NCBI GenBank assembly: GCA_902525995.1
Contig: CABZJG010000026.1
Location: forward strand, 1 to 13,389
Source of the DNA: Paracoccaceae bacterium
GTDB taxonomy: Bacteria > Pseudomonadota > Alphaproteobacteria > Rhodobacterales > Rhodobacteraceae
Direction of reading: 5' to 3'
Length of the DNA stretch: 13,389 nucleotides
Part shown: piece by piece, positions 1-6,531 of the stretch
Numbering within the stretch: the first letter of the stretch is position 1
Layout: every line of letters starts with the position of its first letter
Notes under the pieces: model-generated
Seen by the model: only the letters and a program-made list of their open reading frames with translations
Told to the model about the DNA's origin: nothing
Database searches by the model: none
Position numbers and translations under genes: made by a program

Positions 1-265
1 CCTTCGGTACACGCCTTTCGAGGCTGCAACGCTGAGCATCTCTTGGGATATGTCCAAAGCATCAATTGGTCCAATACCATAAGATGTCAAAGCCTCTGCC
101 GCCAAAGTTTGCAAAATGCCGCGCCACCTCTTGCGGCAATTTATAATCCATTTCATGGGCAAAACTGTTGTCATAATCTTCAGCCCATTGAGCATAAAGA
201 CGTTGATTATCTTGAGGTGTTTTTAACCCATAAGCAGCGTCAAGATTGGGAGAGGTTTTGCTCAT
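1..265 (-). pseudogene. METTL27/WBSCR27-like class I SAM methyltransferase, N-terminal part, frameshifted with motif I missing
   Basis: The ATG at 263-265 opens a protein starting MSKTSPNLDAAYGLKTPQDN and continuing with RLYAQWAEDYDNSF. This is the N-terminal signature of METTL27/WBSCR27-like methyltransferases, whose substrates are mostly unknown. The frame runs to about position 100 (FANFGG), then gives nonsense and a TGA at 62-64. The family resumes in another frame from about 104 to the window edge, reading AEALTSYGIGPIDALDISQE followed by MLSVAASKGVYRR, which matches the motif II region and the KGVY segment of the family. The glycine-rich SAM-binding motif I (usually like LDIGAGTG), expected between these two parts, is absent. 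The junction lies in TTTGGCGG, so a deletion between two copies of this short repeat would explain both the loss and the shift. It may be a real pseudogene or an assembly/sequencing deletion. The gene also runs off the left edge. Divergent from the SDR gene at 354. Confidence 0.75.
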
Positions 266-353
266 ATCAATATCCCAACAGTCTTATGCGACAAAATCAA
301 GAGATTTTCGTATATCGGCTTGCAGCAGCAATGGGTTCATGTGCAAATAGAAT

Positions 354-1205
354 ATGCAAAACCATTTGCTTTCGTTCGGACATGGCTATTCAGCCCAAGC
401 GCTTGCACGGGTTTTAATTCCCCTTGGCTGGCAGGTGAGCGGAACCACCCGCAACCTAGATAAGGCTGAACAAATGCGCGCGCAGGGGATAGAGCCGCTT
501 TTATGGGAGAACGCCGATGCAATCCATGCGGCGCTGCGCTCTGCCACCCATGTTTTGGCCTCTGCTGGCCCTGATGCACAGGGTGATCCGGTGTTGCGCA
601 TTTTTGGCTCGGCACTTGCCAAGCATGCGGCGCAATATAAATGGGTTGGATATTTATCAACCACCGGGGTTTATGGGGACCATCAAGGTCAATGGGTCGA
701 TGAAAGCGCACCGCTGACACCTGCCGCCAAGCGCGGCAGGGCCCGCGTAGCCGCCGAAGCGCAGTGGCAGGACATTCCCGATCTAGGGCTTCATATTTTC
801 CGACTGGCAGGGATTTACGGACCGGGAAGAGGCCCTTTTGCAAAGGTGAAAAATGGCACGGCGCGGCGAATTATAAAGAAAAACCAAGTCTTTAGCCGCA
901 TACACGTAGAAGACATCGCACAGATATTACATGCCTCAATTAACCGTCCACGCTTTGGTGCGGTGTATAATGTCTGCGATGATTATCCTGCGCCGCCACA
1001 GGATGTAATCGCGTATGCGGCTGAATTGCTCGGCGCGCCGAGCCCCCCTGCGATAGATTTTGAAAAGGCTGATCTCAGCCCGATGGCCCGAAGCTTTTAT
1101 GCAGAAAGTAAAAAGGTCAAAAACGATTTGATCAAGTCTGAATTGGGGGTTGTCTTGTTTTACCCCGATTACCGCCAAGGCTTGGCCGCATTGCTTAAGC
1201 TTTAG
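354..1205 (+). CDS. YeeZ-like extended SDR / NAD-dependent epimerase-type protein
   Basis: A 283-residue cytoplasmic Rossmann protein of the atypical extended short-chain dehydrogenase/reductase group that includes E. coli YeeZ. The N-terminus has the nucleotide-binding glycine pattern LSFGHGYSAQALA (about residues 6-18). Further on are TTGVYGDHQGQWVDE (about 103-118), FRLAGIYGPGRGP, the HVEDIAQ segment (about 197-203) and YNVCDDYPAP, all in the family order. At the place where catalytic SDRs carry YxxxK, this protein reads RGRARVAAE; E. coli YeeZ also lacks the Tyr/Lys pair there, so this looks like a family trait rather than damage. No substrate can be assigned. The length is usual. The ATG at 354 is the only sensible start, although its Shine-Dalgarno is weak. 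The last 11 bp overlap the convergent dxs gene tail to tail. The codons for GYSAQA contain a 17-bp sequence found again at 5256-5272. Confidence 0.85.
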   Translation: MQNHLLSFGHGYSAQALARVLIPLGWQVSGTTRNLDKAEQMRAQGIEPLLWENADAIHAALRSATHVLASAGPDAQGDPVLRIFGSALAKHAAQYKWVGYLSTTGVYGDHQGQWVDESAPLTPAAKRGRARVAAEAQWQDIPDLGLHIFRLAGIYGPGRGPFAKVKNGTARRIIKKNQVFSRIHVEDIAQILHASINRPRFGAVYNVCDDYPAPPQDVIAYAAELLGAPSPPAIDFEKADLSPMARSFYAESKKVKNDLIKSELGVVLFYPDYRQGLAALLKL

Positions 1206-3120
1206 AAGATATCTGGGATACCCCAAGCAGATTTAAAACTGTGTCGACAATGGCGCCTGCATTCAAACCGGCCTGAGCATACATTTCCTCTGGGCTGGCC
1301 TGATCGATGAATTCATCGGGCAGCACCATCGAGCGGAATTTAAGACCATGATCGAACACACCTTCATCGGCCAGAAATTGCATCACGTGGGATCCAAATC
1401 CGCCAACAGCACCTTCTTCGATGGTGATTAGAACTTCATGGTTGGCGGCCAAAGACAAGATCAATTCATGATCCAGTGGTTTGGCAAATCGGGCATCGGC
1501 GATGGTGGGGTTAAGACCCTGCGCGATCAGTGTTTCGCTGGCTTTTTGAACTTCGCCAAGATGGGTGCCGAACGACAGGATCGCAACCCCCTGCCCAGAC
1601 CTGATGAGCCGGCCTTTGCCCAGCTCTAACACCTGGCCTTTGGCAGGTAGATCAACGCCCTGACCTTCGCCGCGCGGATAGCGAAAAGCAATTGGCCCTT
1701 CATTATGCGCCGCGGCTGTTGCCACCATATGCATCAGTTCGGCTTCATCTGCTGCGGCCATCACAACCATTCCCGGTAGATTGGTTAAAAAGGCAATATC
1801 AAAGCTGCCAGCATGTGTCGCACCATCTGCACCGACAAGACCGGCGCGATCTATGGCAAACCGCACCGGCAAGCCTTGCACCGCAACATCATGCACCACC
1901 TGATCATAACCGCGCTGCAAAAATGTCGAATACATTGCGCAAAATGGCTTTAGCCCGCCCGCCGCCAGTGCAGCGGCAAAAGTAACACCGTGCTGTTCGG
2001 CAATTCCAACGTCAAAACAGCGCGATGGATAGCGTTTGGAAAAAAGATCAAGCCCGGTGCCATCGGGCATTGCAGCGGTGACGGCGCAGATTTGCGGATC
2101 ATTGGCAGCTTGATCCAGCAAGGCTTCGGCAAAAACCTTGGTGTAGGACGGCGTATTTGAGGGAGACTTCTTCTGCTCGCCTGTCAGCACATCAAACTTG
2201 GCTGTTGCATGACCTTTGTCGGGTGCTGTTTCAGCTGGGGCATAGCCCTTGCCCTTTTTGGTGATGGCGTGGATCAGAATAGGACCTGTGGCGCGTTCAT
2301 GCACAGTGCGCAGAACGGGCAGCAATTGATTGAGGTCATGACCATCAATGGGCCCAACATAGGAAAACCCCAAAGCCTCGAACATTGTGCCGCCCACGGC
2401 CATACCTTTGAGCATGTCTTTGGCACGTTTTGCGCCTTCACGAAACGGTTCAGGTAAAAACCCGATTGCGCCTTTGGCAGCTTCTTTTAAATCTTGGAAC
2501 GGGTCACCAGCATAGAGCTGGGACAGATAGGACGACAGCGCGCCAACTGGTGGGGCAATGGACATATCGTTATCGTTCAAAATAACGACCATGCGCTTTT
2601 TTAAATGGCCTGCGTTGTTCAGCGCTTCATAGGCCATGCCGGCGCTCATGGCGCCATCGCCGATAACCGCCACGACATCGCCCAGACCACTGGTGCATGA
2701 ACCGCCCAGATCGCGCGCTACAGCAAAGCCAAGGGCGGCGCTAATCGAGGTGCTGGAATGGGCTGCGCCAAAGGGATCATAGGGACTTTCGCTGCGTTTG
2801 GTAAAACCGCTGAGACCATCTTTTTGGCGCAGAGTGCGGATGCGATCCCGCCGCCCGGTTAGGATTTTATGGGGATAGCTTTGATGACTGACATCCCAGA
2901 TGATTTTATCGCGCGGCGCATCAAAGACGGCATGAAGCGCTACGGTCAGCTCCACAACCCCAAGGCCGGCACCCAAATGGCCGCCCGTTTCCGCAACAGT
3001 CGCTATGGTTTCGTTGCGCAATTCGCTGGCAAGCTGCTGCAACTGGGCATCACTCAGCTGTTTTAAATCAGCAGGTGACTGAACCTTGTCGAGAAGAGGT
3101 GTATTTGGGCGTTGTGTCAT
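1195..3120 (-). CDS. dxs: 1-deoxy-D-xylulose-5-phosphate synthase (Dxs)
   Basis: Thiamine-diphosphate enzyme that condenses pyruvate with glyceraldehyde 3-phosphate to give 1-deoxy-D-xylulose 5-phosphate. This is the first step of the MEP isoprenoid pathway and also feeds thiamine and pyridoxal synthesis. At 641 residues it is full length. Visible family marks are GGHLG (about 46-50), DVSHQSYPHKILTGR (about 76-90), the TPP/Mg site GDGAMSAGM to LNDNDMS (about 154-187), the catalytic glutamate in GIAEQHG (E near 375) and DRAGLVGADGATHAG in the pyrimidine-binding domain. E. coli has Gly where this protein has Ser in DVSHQ; I do not think this matters. The ATG follows ispA by only 19 bp, with a weak purine-rich ribosome site, so it is the last gene of the HDAC-xseB-ispA-dxs operon. 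The stop lies 11 bp inside the convergent SDR gene, and no separate terminator is visible between the two. Confidence 0.97.
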   Translation of the reverse strand: MTQRPNTPLLDKVQSPADLKQLSDAQLQQLASELRNETIATVAETGGHLGAGLGVVELTVALHAVFDAPRDKIIWDVSHQSYPHKILTGRRDRIRTLRQKDGLSGFTKRSESPYDPFGAAHSSTSISAALGFAVARDLGGSCTSGLGDVVAVIGDGAMSAGMAYEALNNAGHLKKRMVVILNDNDMSIAPPVGALSSYLSQLYAGDPFQDLKEAAKGAIGFLPEPFREGAKRAKDMLKGMAVGGTMFEALGFSYVGPIDGHDLNQLLPVLRTVHERATGPILIHAITKKGKGYAPAETAPDKGHATAKFDVLTGEQKKSPSNTPSYTKVFAEALLDQAANDPQICAVTAAMPDGTGLDLFSKRYPSRCFDVGIAEQHGVTFAAALAAGGLKPFCAMYSTFLQRGYDQVVHDVAVQGLPVRFAIDRAGLVGADGATHAGSFDIAFLTNLPGMVVMAAADEAELMHMVATAAAHNEGPIAFRYPRGEGQGVDLPAKGQVLELGKGRLIRSGQGVAILSFGTHLGEVQKASETLIAQGLNPTIADARFAKPLDHELILSLAANHEVLITIEEGAVGGFGSHVMQFLADEGVFDHGLKFRSMVLPDEFIDQASPEEMYAQAGLNAGAIVDTVLNLLGVSQISSKA

Positions 3121-3139
3121 CAGGTCTCTTTGAGCCGAT

Positions 3140-4012
3140 CTAGCTTTCTCTTGAAATAATGAACTTGGCGCAATGCTGCAAGGGCTCTGCTTTTATGCCA
3201 AGGGGTGTCACAGCATCGCAGGCTTCGCTGATCAGCTGTTTGGCGCGCTCTTTGGCGCCATCTAGACCAAGCAAGGACACAAAAGTGGCTTTGCCGGCCT
3301 TGGCGTCTTTGTTAAGCCGTTTGCCGGTCTTTTCCGGGTCGCCCTCAACGTCAAGAATATCATCGGTGATTTGAAAGCCCAACCCGAGGGCAGCGGAATA
3401 TTGCATTAATGGGGCTGGGTCCTCTTGTGCAAGGATTGCCCCGGCTTGTGCGGACCAAGAAATCAGCGCCCCGGTTTTGCCCTGCTGTAATTCGGTAATC
3501 TGCGCAAGATCCAATGGGGTGGCGGCAGTTTCGGCAGCAATGTCCTGTGCTTGGCCCAAAACCATTCCTGCAGCGCCTGCAGCGCGTGCAAGACGCAGTG
3601 CAAGATCAGCCCGAAGATCGGCTATGGGGCTGTACTGGGGATTTAGCACCAACTCAAAACCAAGCGATTGCAGGGCATCCCCGACAAGAACCGCTGTTGC
3701 CTGATCCCATTTTTTATGCACTGTTGGTTGGCCGCGCCGCAGATCATCATCATCCATGCAGGGCAGATCGTCATGCACCAAAGAATAGGCATGGATGGCC
3801 TCAATGGCCGCCGCCGGCCAAATGGACTGGCTGTGCGGCAGATCATAGATGGCGGCGCTTTGCATCACCAAAAATGCACGCAGGCGTTTGCCGCCACGCA
3901 GCGCGTAGCGCATTCCCTGCACAACAGGGGCATCTGCCATTGGGGCCAGTGACTGATCGAGATGGGTTTGGACAAGCGCTGCGTGCTCTGCCAGCTTTTC
4001 GCGAAACATCAC
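3140..4012 (-). CDS. ispA: Polyprenyl synthetase, farnesyl diphosphate synthase type (IspA)
   Basis: Cytoplasmic trans-prenyltransferase that adds isopentenyl diphosphate to allylic diphosphates, most likely giving farnesyl diphosphate for quinone and undecaprenyl precursors. The all-helical family is clear from RGGKRLRAF (about 39-47), the first aspartate-rich motif DDLPCMDDDD (about 81-90) with RRGQPTVHKKWD after it, GKTGALI (about 178-184) and the second aspartate motif GFQITDDILDVEGD (about 212-225). The two residues inserted in the first motif (DDxxxxD) are typical of bacterial type II enzymes. Length (290) is normal. The start is ambiguous: GTG at 4010-4012 is followed directly by ATG at 4007-4009. 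The GTG overlaps the xseB stop as GTGA and the ATG overlaps it as TGATG, so translation is coupled to xseB either way; I consider the ATG at least as likely. GGPP synthase activity cannot be excluded from sequence alone. Confidence 0.95.
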   Translation of the reverse strand: MMFREKLAEHAALVQTHLDQSLAPMADAPVVQGMRYALRGGKRLRAFLVMQSAAIYDLPHSQSIWPAAAIEAIHAYSLVHDDLPCMDDDDLRRGQPTVHKKWDQATAVLVGDALQSLGFELVLNPQYSPIADLRADLALRLARAAGAAGMVLGQAQDIAAETAATPLDLAQITELQQGKTGALISWSAQAGAILAQEDPAPLMQYSAALGLGFQITDDILDVEGDPEKTGKRLNKDAKAGKATFVSLLGLDGAKERAKQLISEACDAVTPLGIKAEPLQHCAKFIISRES

Positions 4013-4251
4013 AAACCGTCGACAGGTGTTGTCCCTGATGGCGCCCCGTCGGCATCGAACGTAATGGCCGCAACTTTTTCTTCGGCTTCTTTAAGCTTTG
4101 TTTCGCAGCGCTTTTTCAATTCAGCGCCCCGTTCATAAAGTGTGATGGACTGATCTAGCGCAACATCGCCCCGCTCCAAAGCGCTCACAACTTTTTCCAA
4201 TTCTGCCATGGCCTGTTCAAAGGTCATTTCTGCTACTGGTGTGTCGGTCAT
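4009..4251 (-). CDS. xseB: Exodeoxyribonuclease VII small subunit (XseB)
   Basis: Small non-catalytic subunit of exonuclease VII, which with XseA degrades single-stranded DNA in the cytoplasm. The 80-residue length and the pattern MTFEQAMAELEKVVSALERG, then LDQSITLYERGAELKKRCE and LKEAEEKV, match the two-helix coiled XseB fold almost position by position. The last 15 residues or so (ITFDADGAPSGTTPVDGL) are the usual variable tail. Its start overlaps the stop of the deacetylase gene as ATGA (4248-4251), and its own TGA overlaps the ispA start. It therefore sits fully inside a translationally coupled operon. The xseA gene is not in this window, which is normal. Confidence 0.95.
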   Translation of the reverse strand: MTDTPVAEMTFEQAMAELEKVVSALERGDVALDQSITLYERGAELKKRCETKLKEAEEKVAAITFDADGAPSGTTPVDGL

Positions 4252-5174
4252 TGTGCTGCCTCGCTCAGAATTTTGACATGGGCCTTAACCGATGCTGCTA
4301 AGGCATTTAGATCATACCCGCCTTCGAGTGCAGAAACCAGCCGTCCTTCACAAAGATCATTGGCCAAAGCACAAAGCTGCTTGGTCAGCCATACGAAATC
4401 TTCAGTGCTCCAATTTAGTTCGGCCAGTGGGTCGTCTTGGTGCGCATCAAAACCGGCGGAAATTATAATCAACTCGGGCTCGAACGCTTTGATACGTGGA
4501 AACGCAACGCGTTCATAGGCTGCGCGCATTGCCGCGCCGTTGCTGCCCGGTGGCAGAGGGATATTGATCACATTGTCAAAAGCACCACTGTCGGTTTCCG
4601 CGCCGGTTCCAGGCCAAAGCGGCATTTGCTGTGATGTGATGGTCAAGGCGCGCGGTTCATCCCACAAAAGGTCTTGGGTCCCATTGCCATGATGCACATC
4701 AAAATCAACCACGGCCACGCGCTTTAGCCCGTGATAGTCAAGCGCATGTTTGGCACCCAGAGCAACATTGCCAAAAAGGCAAAATCCCATCGCGGTTTGC
4801 GTTTCCGCATGATGCCCCGGGGGGCGCACCGCCGCAAAAGCATTGGGCGCGCTGCCCTGCAGAACCATATCAACCGCCCGCAGCACGCCCCCTGCTGCCC
4901 GATAGGCGGCCTGTAGCGAGCCCGGCGACATATGCGTGTCCCCATCAATGGCGGTAAAGCCGGCCTCAGGAGCGGCGTCATGCAACGCGTTGATATGTGA
5001 TTTAGGGTGAATGCGCAGCAGATCGTCATCTGCTGCCATCGGAGCGTTGACACGGTTCAGCTCAAGCGGCGCAAGAGCCTCTAAAATACGTTCGAGACGG
5101 GCCACCTGTTCGGGGTGCCGGGGGGGCGTTATATGGTTCAAACACTCTTTATGGGTGATCAAAGCGGTCTTCAT
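4248..5174 (-). CDS. Histone-deacetylase-family zinc amidohydrolase (class II HDAC-like / acetylpolyamine amidohydrolase-like)
   Basis: Zinc-dependent deacetylase of the arginase/deacetylase fold that removes acetyl groups from lysine or small amines such as acetylpolyamines. About 308 residues, single-domain and cytoplasmic. Visible active-site parts are the His pair in VRPPGHHAET (about 117-126), the zinc ligands Asp and His in DFDVHHGNGTQ (about 157-167), the third zinc-binding Asp in SAGFDAHQDDPL (near 243) and the transition-state Tyr in LEGGYDL (near 287). All key residues are present, so it should be active. The open frame can be read from a TTG at 5175-5177, but the next codon is ATG (5172-5174) and I use that. 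It is the first gene of the operon and overlaps xseB by 4 bp. This gene order with xseB, ispA and dxs is common in alphaproteobacteria, so co-location does not reveal its substrate. A polyamine link to the ABC locus next door is possible but only inference. Confidence 0.9.
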   Translation of the reverse strand: MKTALITHKECLNHITPPRHPEQVARLERILEALAPLELNRVNAPMAADDDLLRIHPKSHINALHDAAPEAGFTAIDGDTHMSPGSLQAAYRAAGGVLRAVDMVLQGSAPNAFAAVRPPGHHAETQTAMGFCLFGNVALGAKHALDYHGLKRVAVVDFDVHHGNGTQDLLWDEPRALTITSQQMPLWPGTGAETDSGAFDNVINIPLPPGSNGAAMRAAYERVAFPRIKAFEPELIIISAGFDAHQDDPLAELNWSTEDFVWLTKQLCALANDLCEGRLVSALEGGYDLNALAASVKAHVKILSEAAQ

Positions 5175-5255
5175 CAATTTTACCTATCTACTGAATTTAC
5201 GACTATTCGCCGCAGAGCTTGATCTAAGTCTAGGCTGTTTTTCGGCAAACAGAAA

Positions 5256-5272
5256 GCTATTCAGCCCAAGCG
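5256..5272. repeat. 17-bp exact repeat of a segment inside the SDR gene (385-401)
   Basis: The sequence GCTATTCAGCCCAAGCG occurs here, in the non-coding gap between the PotC-like permease and the deacetylase gene, and again at 385-401 within the SDR coding sequence. Both copies are in the same orientation and the match stops abruptly on each side. The gap itself (5175-5315) also contains a 6-bp stem, CTGTTT/AAACAG, at 5235-5252 and no convincing terminator. The function of the repeat, if any, is unknown. Confidence 0.5.
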
Positions 5273-5315
5273 TTCACCGATCTGAGAACATCATGACCCG
5301 ATAAAACAAACGGTC

Positions 5316-6527
5316 TTAAGCTGGGGTCATTCCTCGTAGTTTTTCAGAGCGCCGCCTGAGCAATTCCAGTGTGGTCAGCAGTAAAATTGAAAGTGCAACC
5401 AAGATCGTCGCAACGGCAAGGATCGTGGGGCTGATTTGCTCACGCAGCCCTGTGAACATTTGCCAAGGCAGTGTTTTCTGACTTGCGGACCCCACAAACA
5501 TAATCACCACCACTTCGTCAAAAGACGTGATAAAGGCAAATAGCCCACCTGAGATAACGCCAGGTAAAATGAGCGGCATTTGAACACGGAAAAATGTTGT
5601 AACCGGGTTGGCCCCCATATTGGCCGCCGCCCGGGTCAGTGAATTATCAAAGCCCACCAAGGTGGCAGTGACCGTAATAATCACAAAAGGAATGCCCAGA
5701 ATAGCATGGGCCAGAACAACTTTCATATACCCTACAAGGTTCTTATCCAGACCTATCTGATGTTCCAGAAACTTGCCCATTCCGGCATAAAAGAAAAACA
5801 TACCGGTTGCCGAAATAATCAACGGTACAATCATCGGCGATATTAGGATCGCCATAATGGCCCGTTTGAAGGGAACGTGACTTTGGCTAAGCCCGATTGC
5901 TGCCAGCGTGCCCAGTGACACCGAAACCAAGGTCGCTATCGGGGCAATAATCAGGGAATTTTTAAACGACCGCTGCCATTCGTTATTGGTGAAGAAGTCA
6001 TTGTAGTGCTTCAATGAATAGCCCGCAGGATCGAAGCGCAACATTTCAGGTGTGAAGGTAAAGAAATCCTGAGCGTTGAATGAAAGTGGCATCACCACAA
6101 TGATTGGAATGATCAAAAAGGCAAAAATCAGCCCGCAGATAATTCTAAAGGTAAAATACCACAGGACCTGACCGGGGGTCAGATAAGGATGAAGACGCGC
6201 ACGGTATCCCCCCTCATACAGCCAGAAAATAAACCAGCCCAAGAACCAACCCCACAGCACGCCGCTTAAAGCGCCGACCAATCCAAAGAAATATAGACCG
6301 GCGATTAACGCAGCAGCACTTAGCCCATAGCGCGCGGTTCTTTCTTCTGGGATCGCTGACGTTGCGATATAGGCAACTGCCGCAGTTATGGCTGCCCCGG
6401 CAATCAGTCCAAGCGGGGCATTTCCCATGGACATTCCCATCAACACACCCAGCAGCGCGCCCAGCAGGGCCGTGACGGATAAAACAAACGATAATGGTTT
6501 GCGCGAAATCACAGTAAGTGCAGCCAT
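5316..6527 (-). CDS. ABC transporter permease, PotC/spermidine-putrescine type, with extra N-terminal membrane helices
   Basis: Inner-membrane subunit of a polyamine-type ABC importer. The canonical permease part is about residues 120-403, with helices near 126-148, 192-213, 225-249, 268-290, 322-345 and 368-390. The cytoplasmic EAA loop that docks on the ATPase is AAANMGANPVTTFFRVQMPL (about 300-319). Ahead of it are about 110-120 residues holding three or four hydrophobic segments (about 12-33, 38-59, 67-104), which standard PotC proteins of about 260-280 residues lack. The frame stays open upstream to an ATG at 6573-6575, but that would overlap the upstream permease by 44 bp. The ATG at 6525-6527 starts 4 nt after that gene's TGA and has GGAGGGTGAGG just before it, so I chose it (403 aa). 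It is the last gene of the transporter operon, and I see no strong terminator after it. Confidence 0.9.
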   Translation of the reverse strand: MAALTVISRKPLSFVLSVTALLGALLGVLMGMSMGNAPLGLIAGAAITAAVAYIATSAIPEERTARYGLSAAALIAGLYFFGLVGALSGVLWGWFLGWFIFWLYEGGYRARLHPYLTPGQVLWYFTFRIICGLIFAFLIIPIIVVMPLSFNAQDFFTFTPEMLRFDPAGYSLKHYNDFFTNNEWQRSFKNSLIIAPIATLVSVSLGTLAAIGLSQSHVPFKRAIMAILISPMIVPLIISATGMFFFYAGMGKFLEHQIGLDKNLVGYMKVVLAHAILGIPFVIITVTATLVGFDNSLTRAAANMGANPVTTFFRVQMPLILPGVISGGLFAFITSFDEVVVIMFVGSASQKTLPWQMFTGLREQISPTILAVATILVALSILLLTTLELLRRRSEKLRGMTPA

Positions 6528-6531
6528 GACC

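Noticed and set aside
43..417. Open frame of 124 codons on the plus strand at the left edge
   Set aside because: It lies antisense to the clear methyltransferase N-terminus and runs into the SDR gene in another frame. Its composition is not protein-like.
3514..4038. Open frame of 174 codons on the plus strand opposite ispA
   Set aside because: It is antisense to a fully recognisable prenyl synthetase and has no family-like features.
5235..5252. CTGTTT/AAACAG hairpin as a terminator for the transporter operon or the deacetylase promoter region
   Set aside because: The stem is only 6 bp and A+T-rich, with no T-run after it on either strand.
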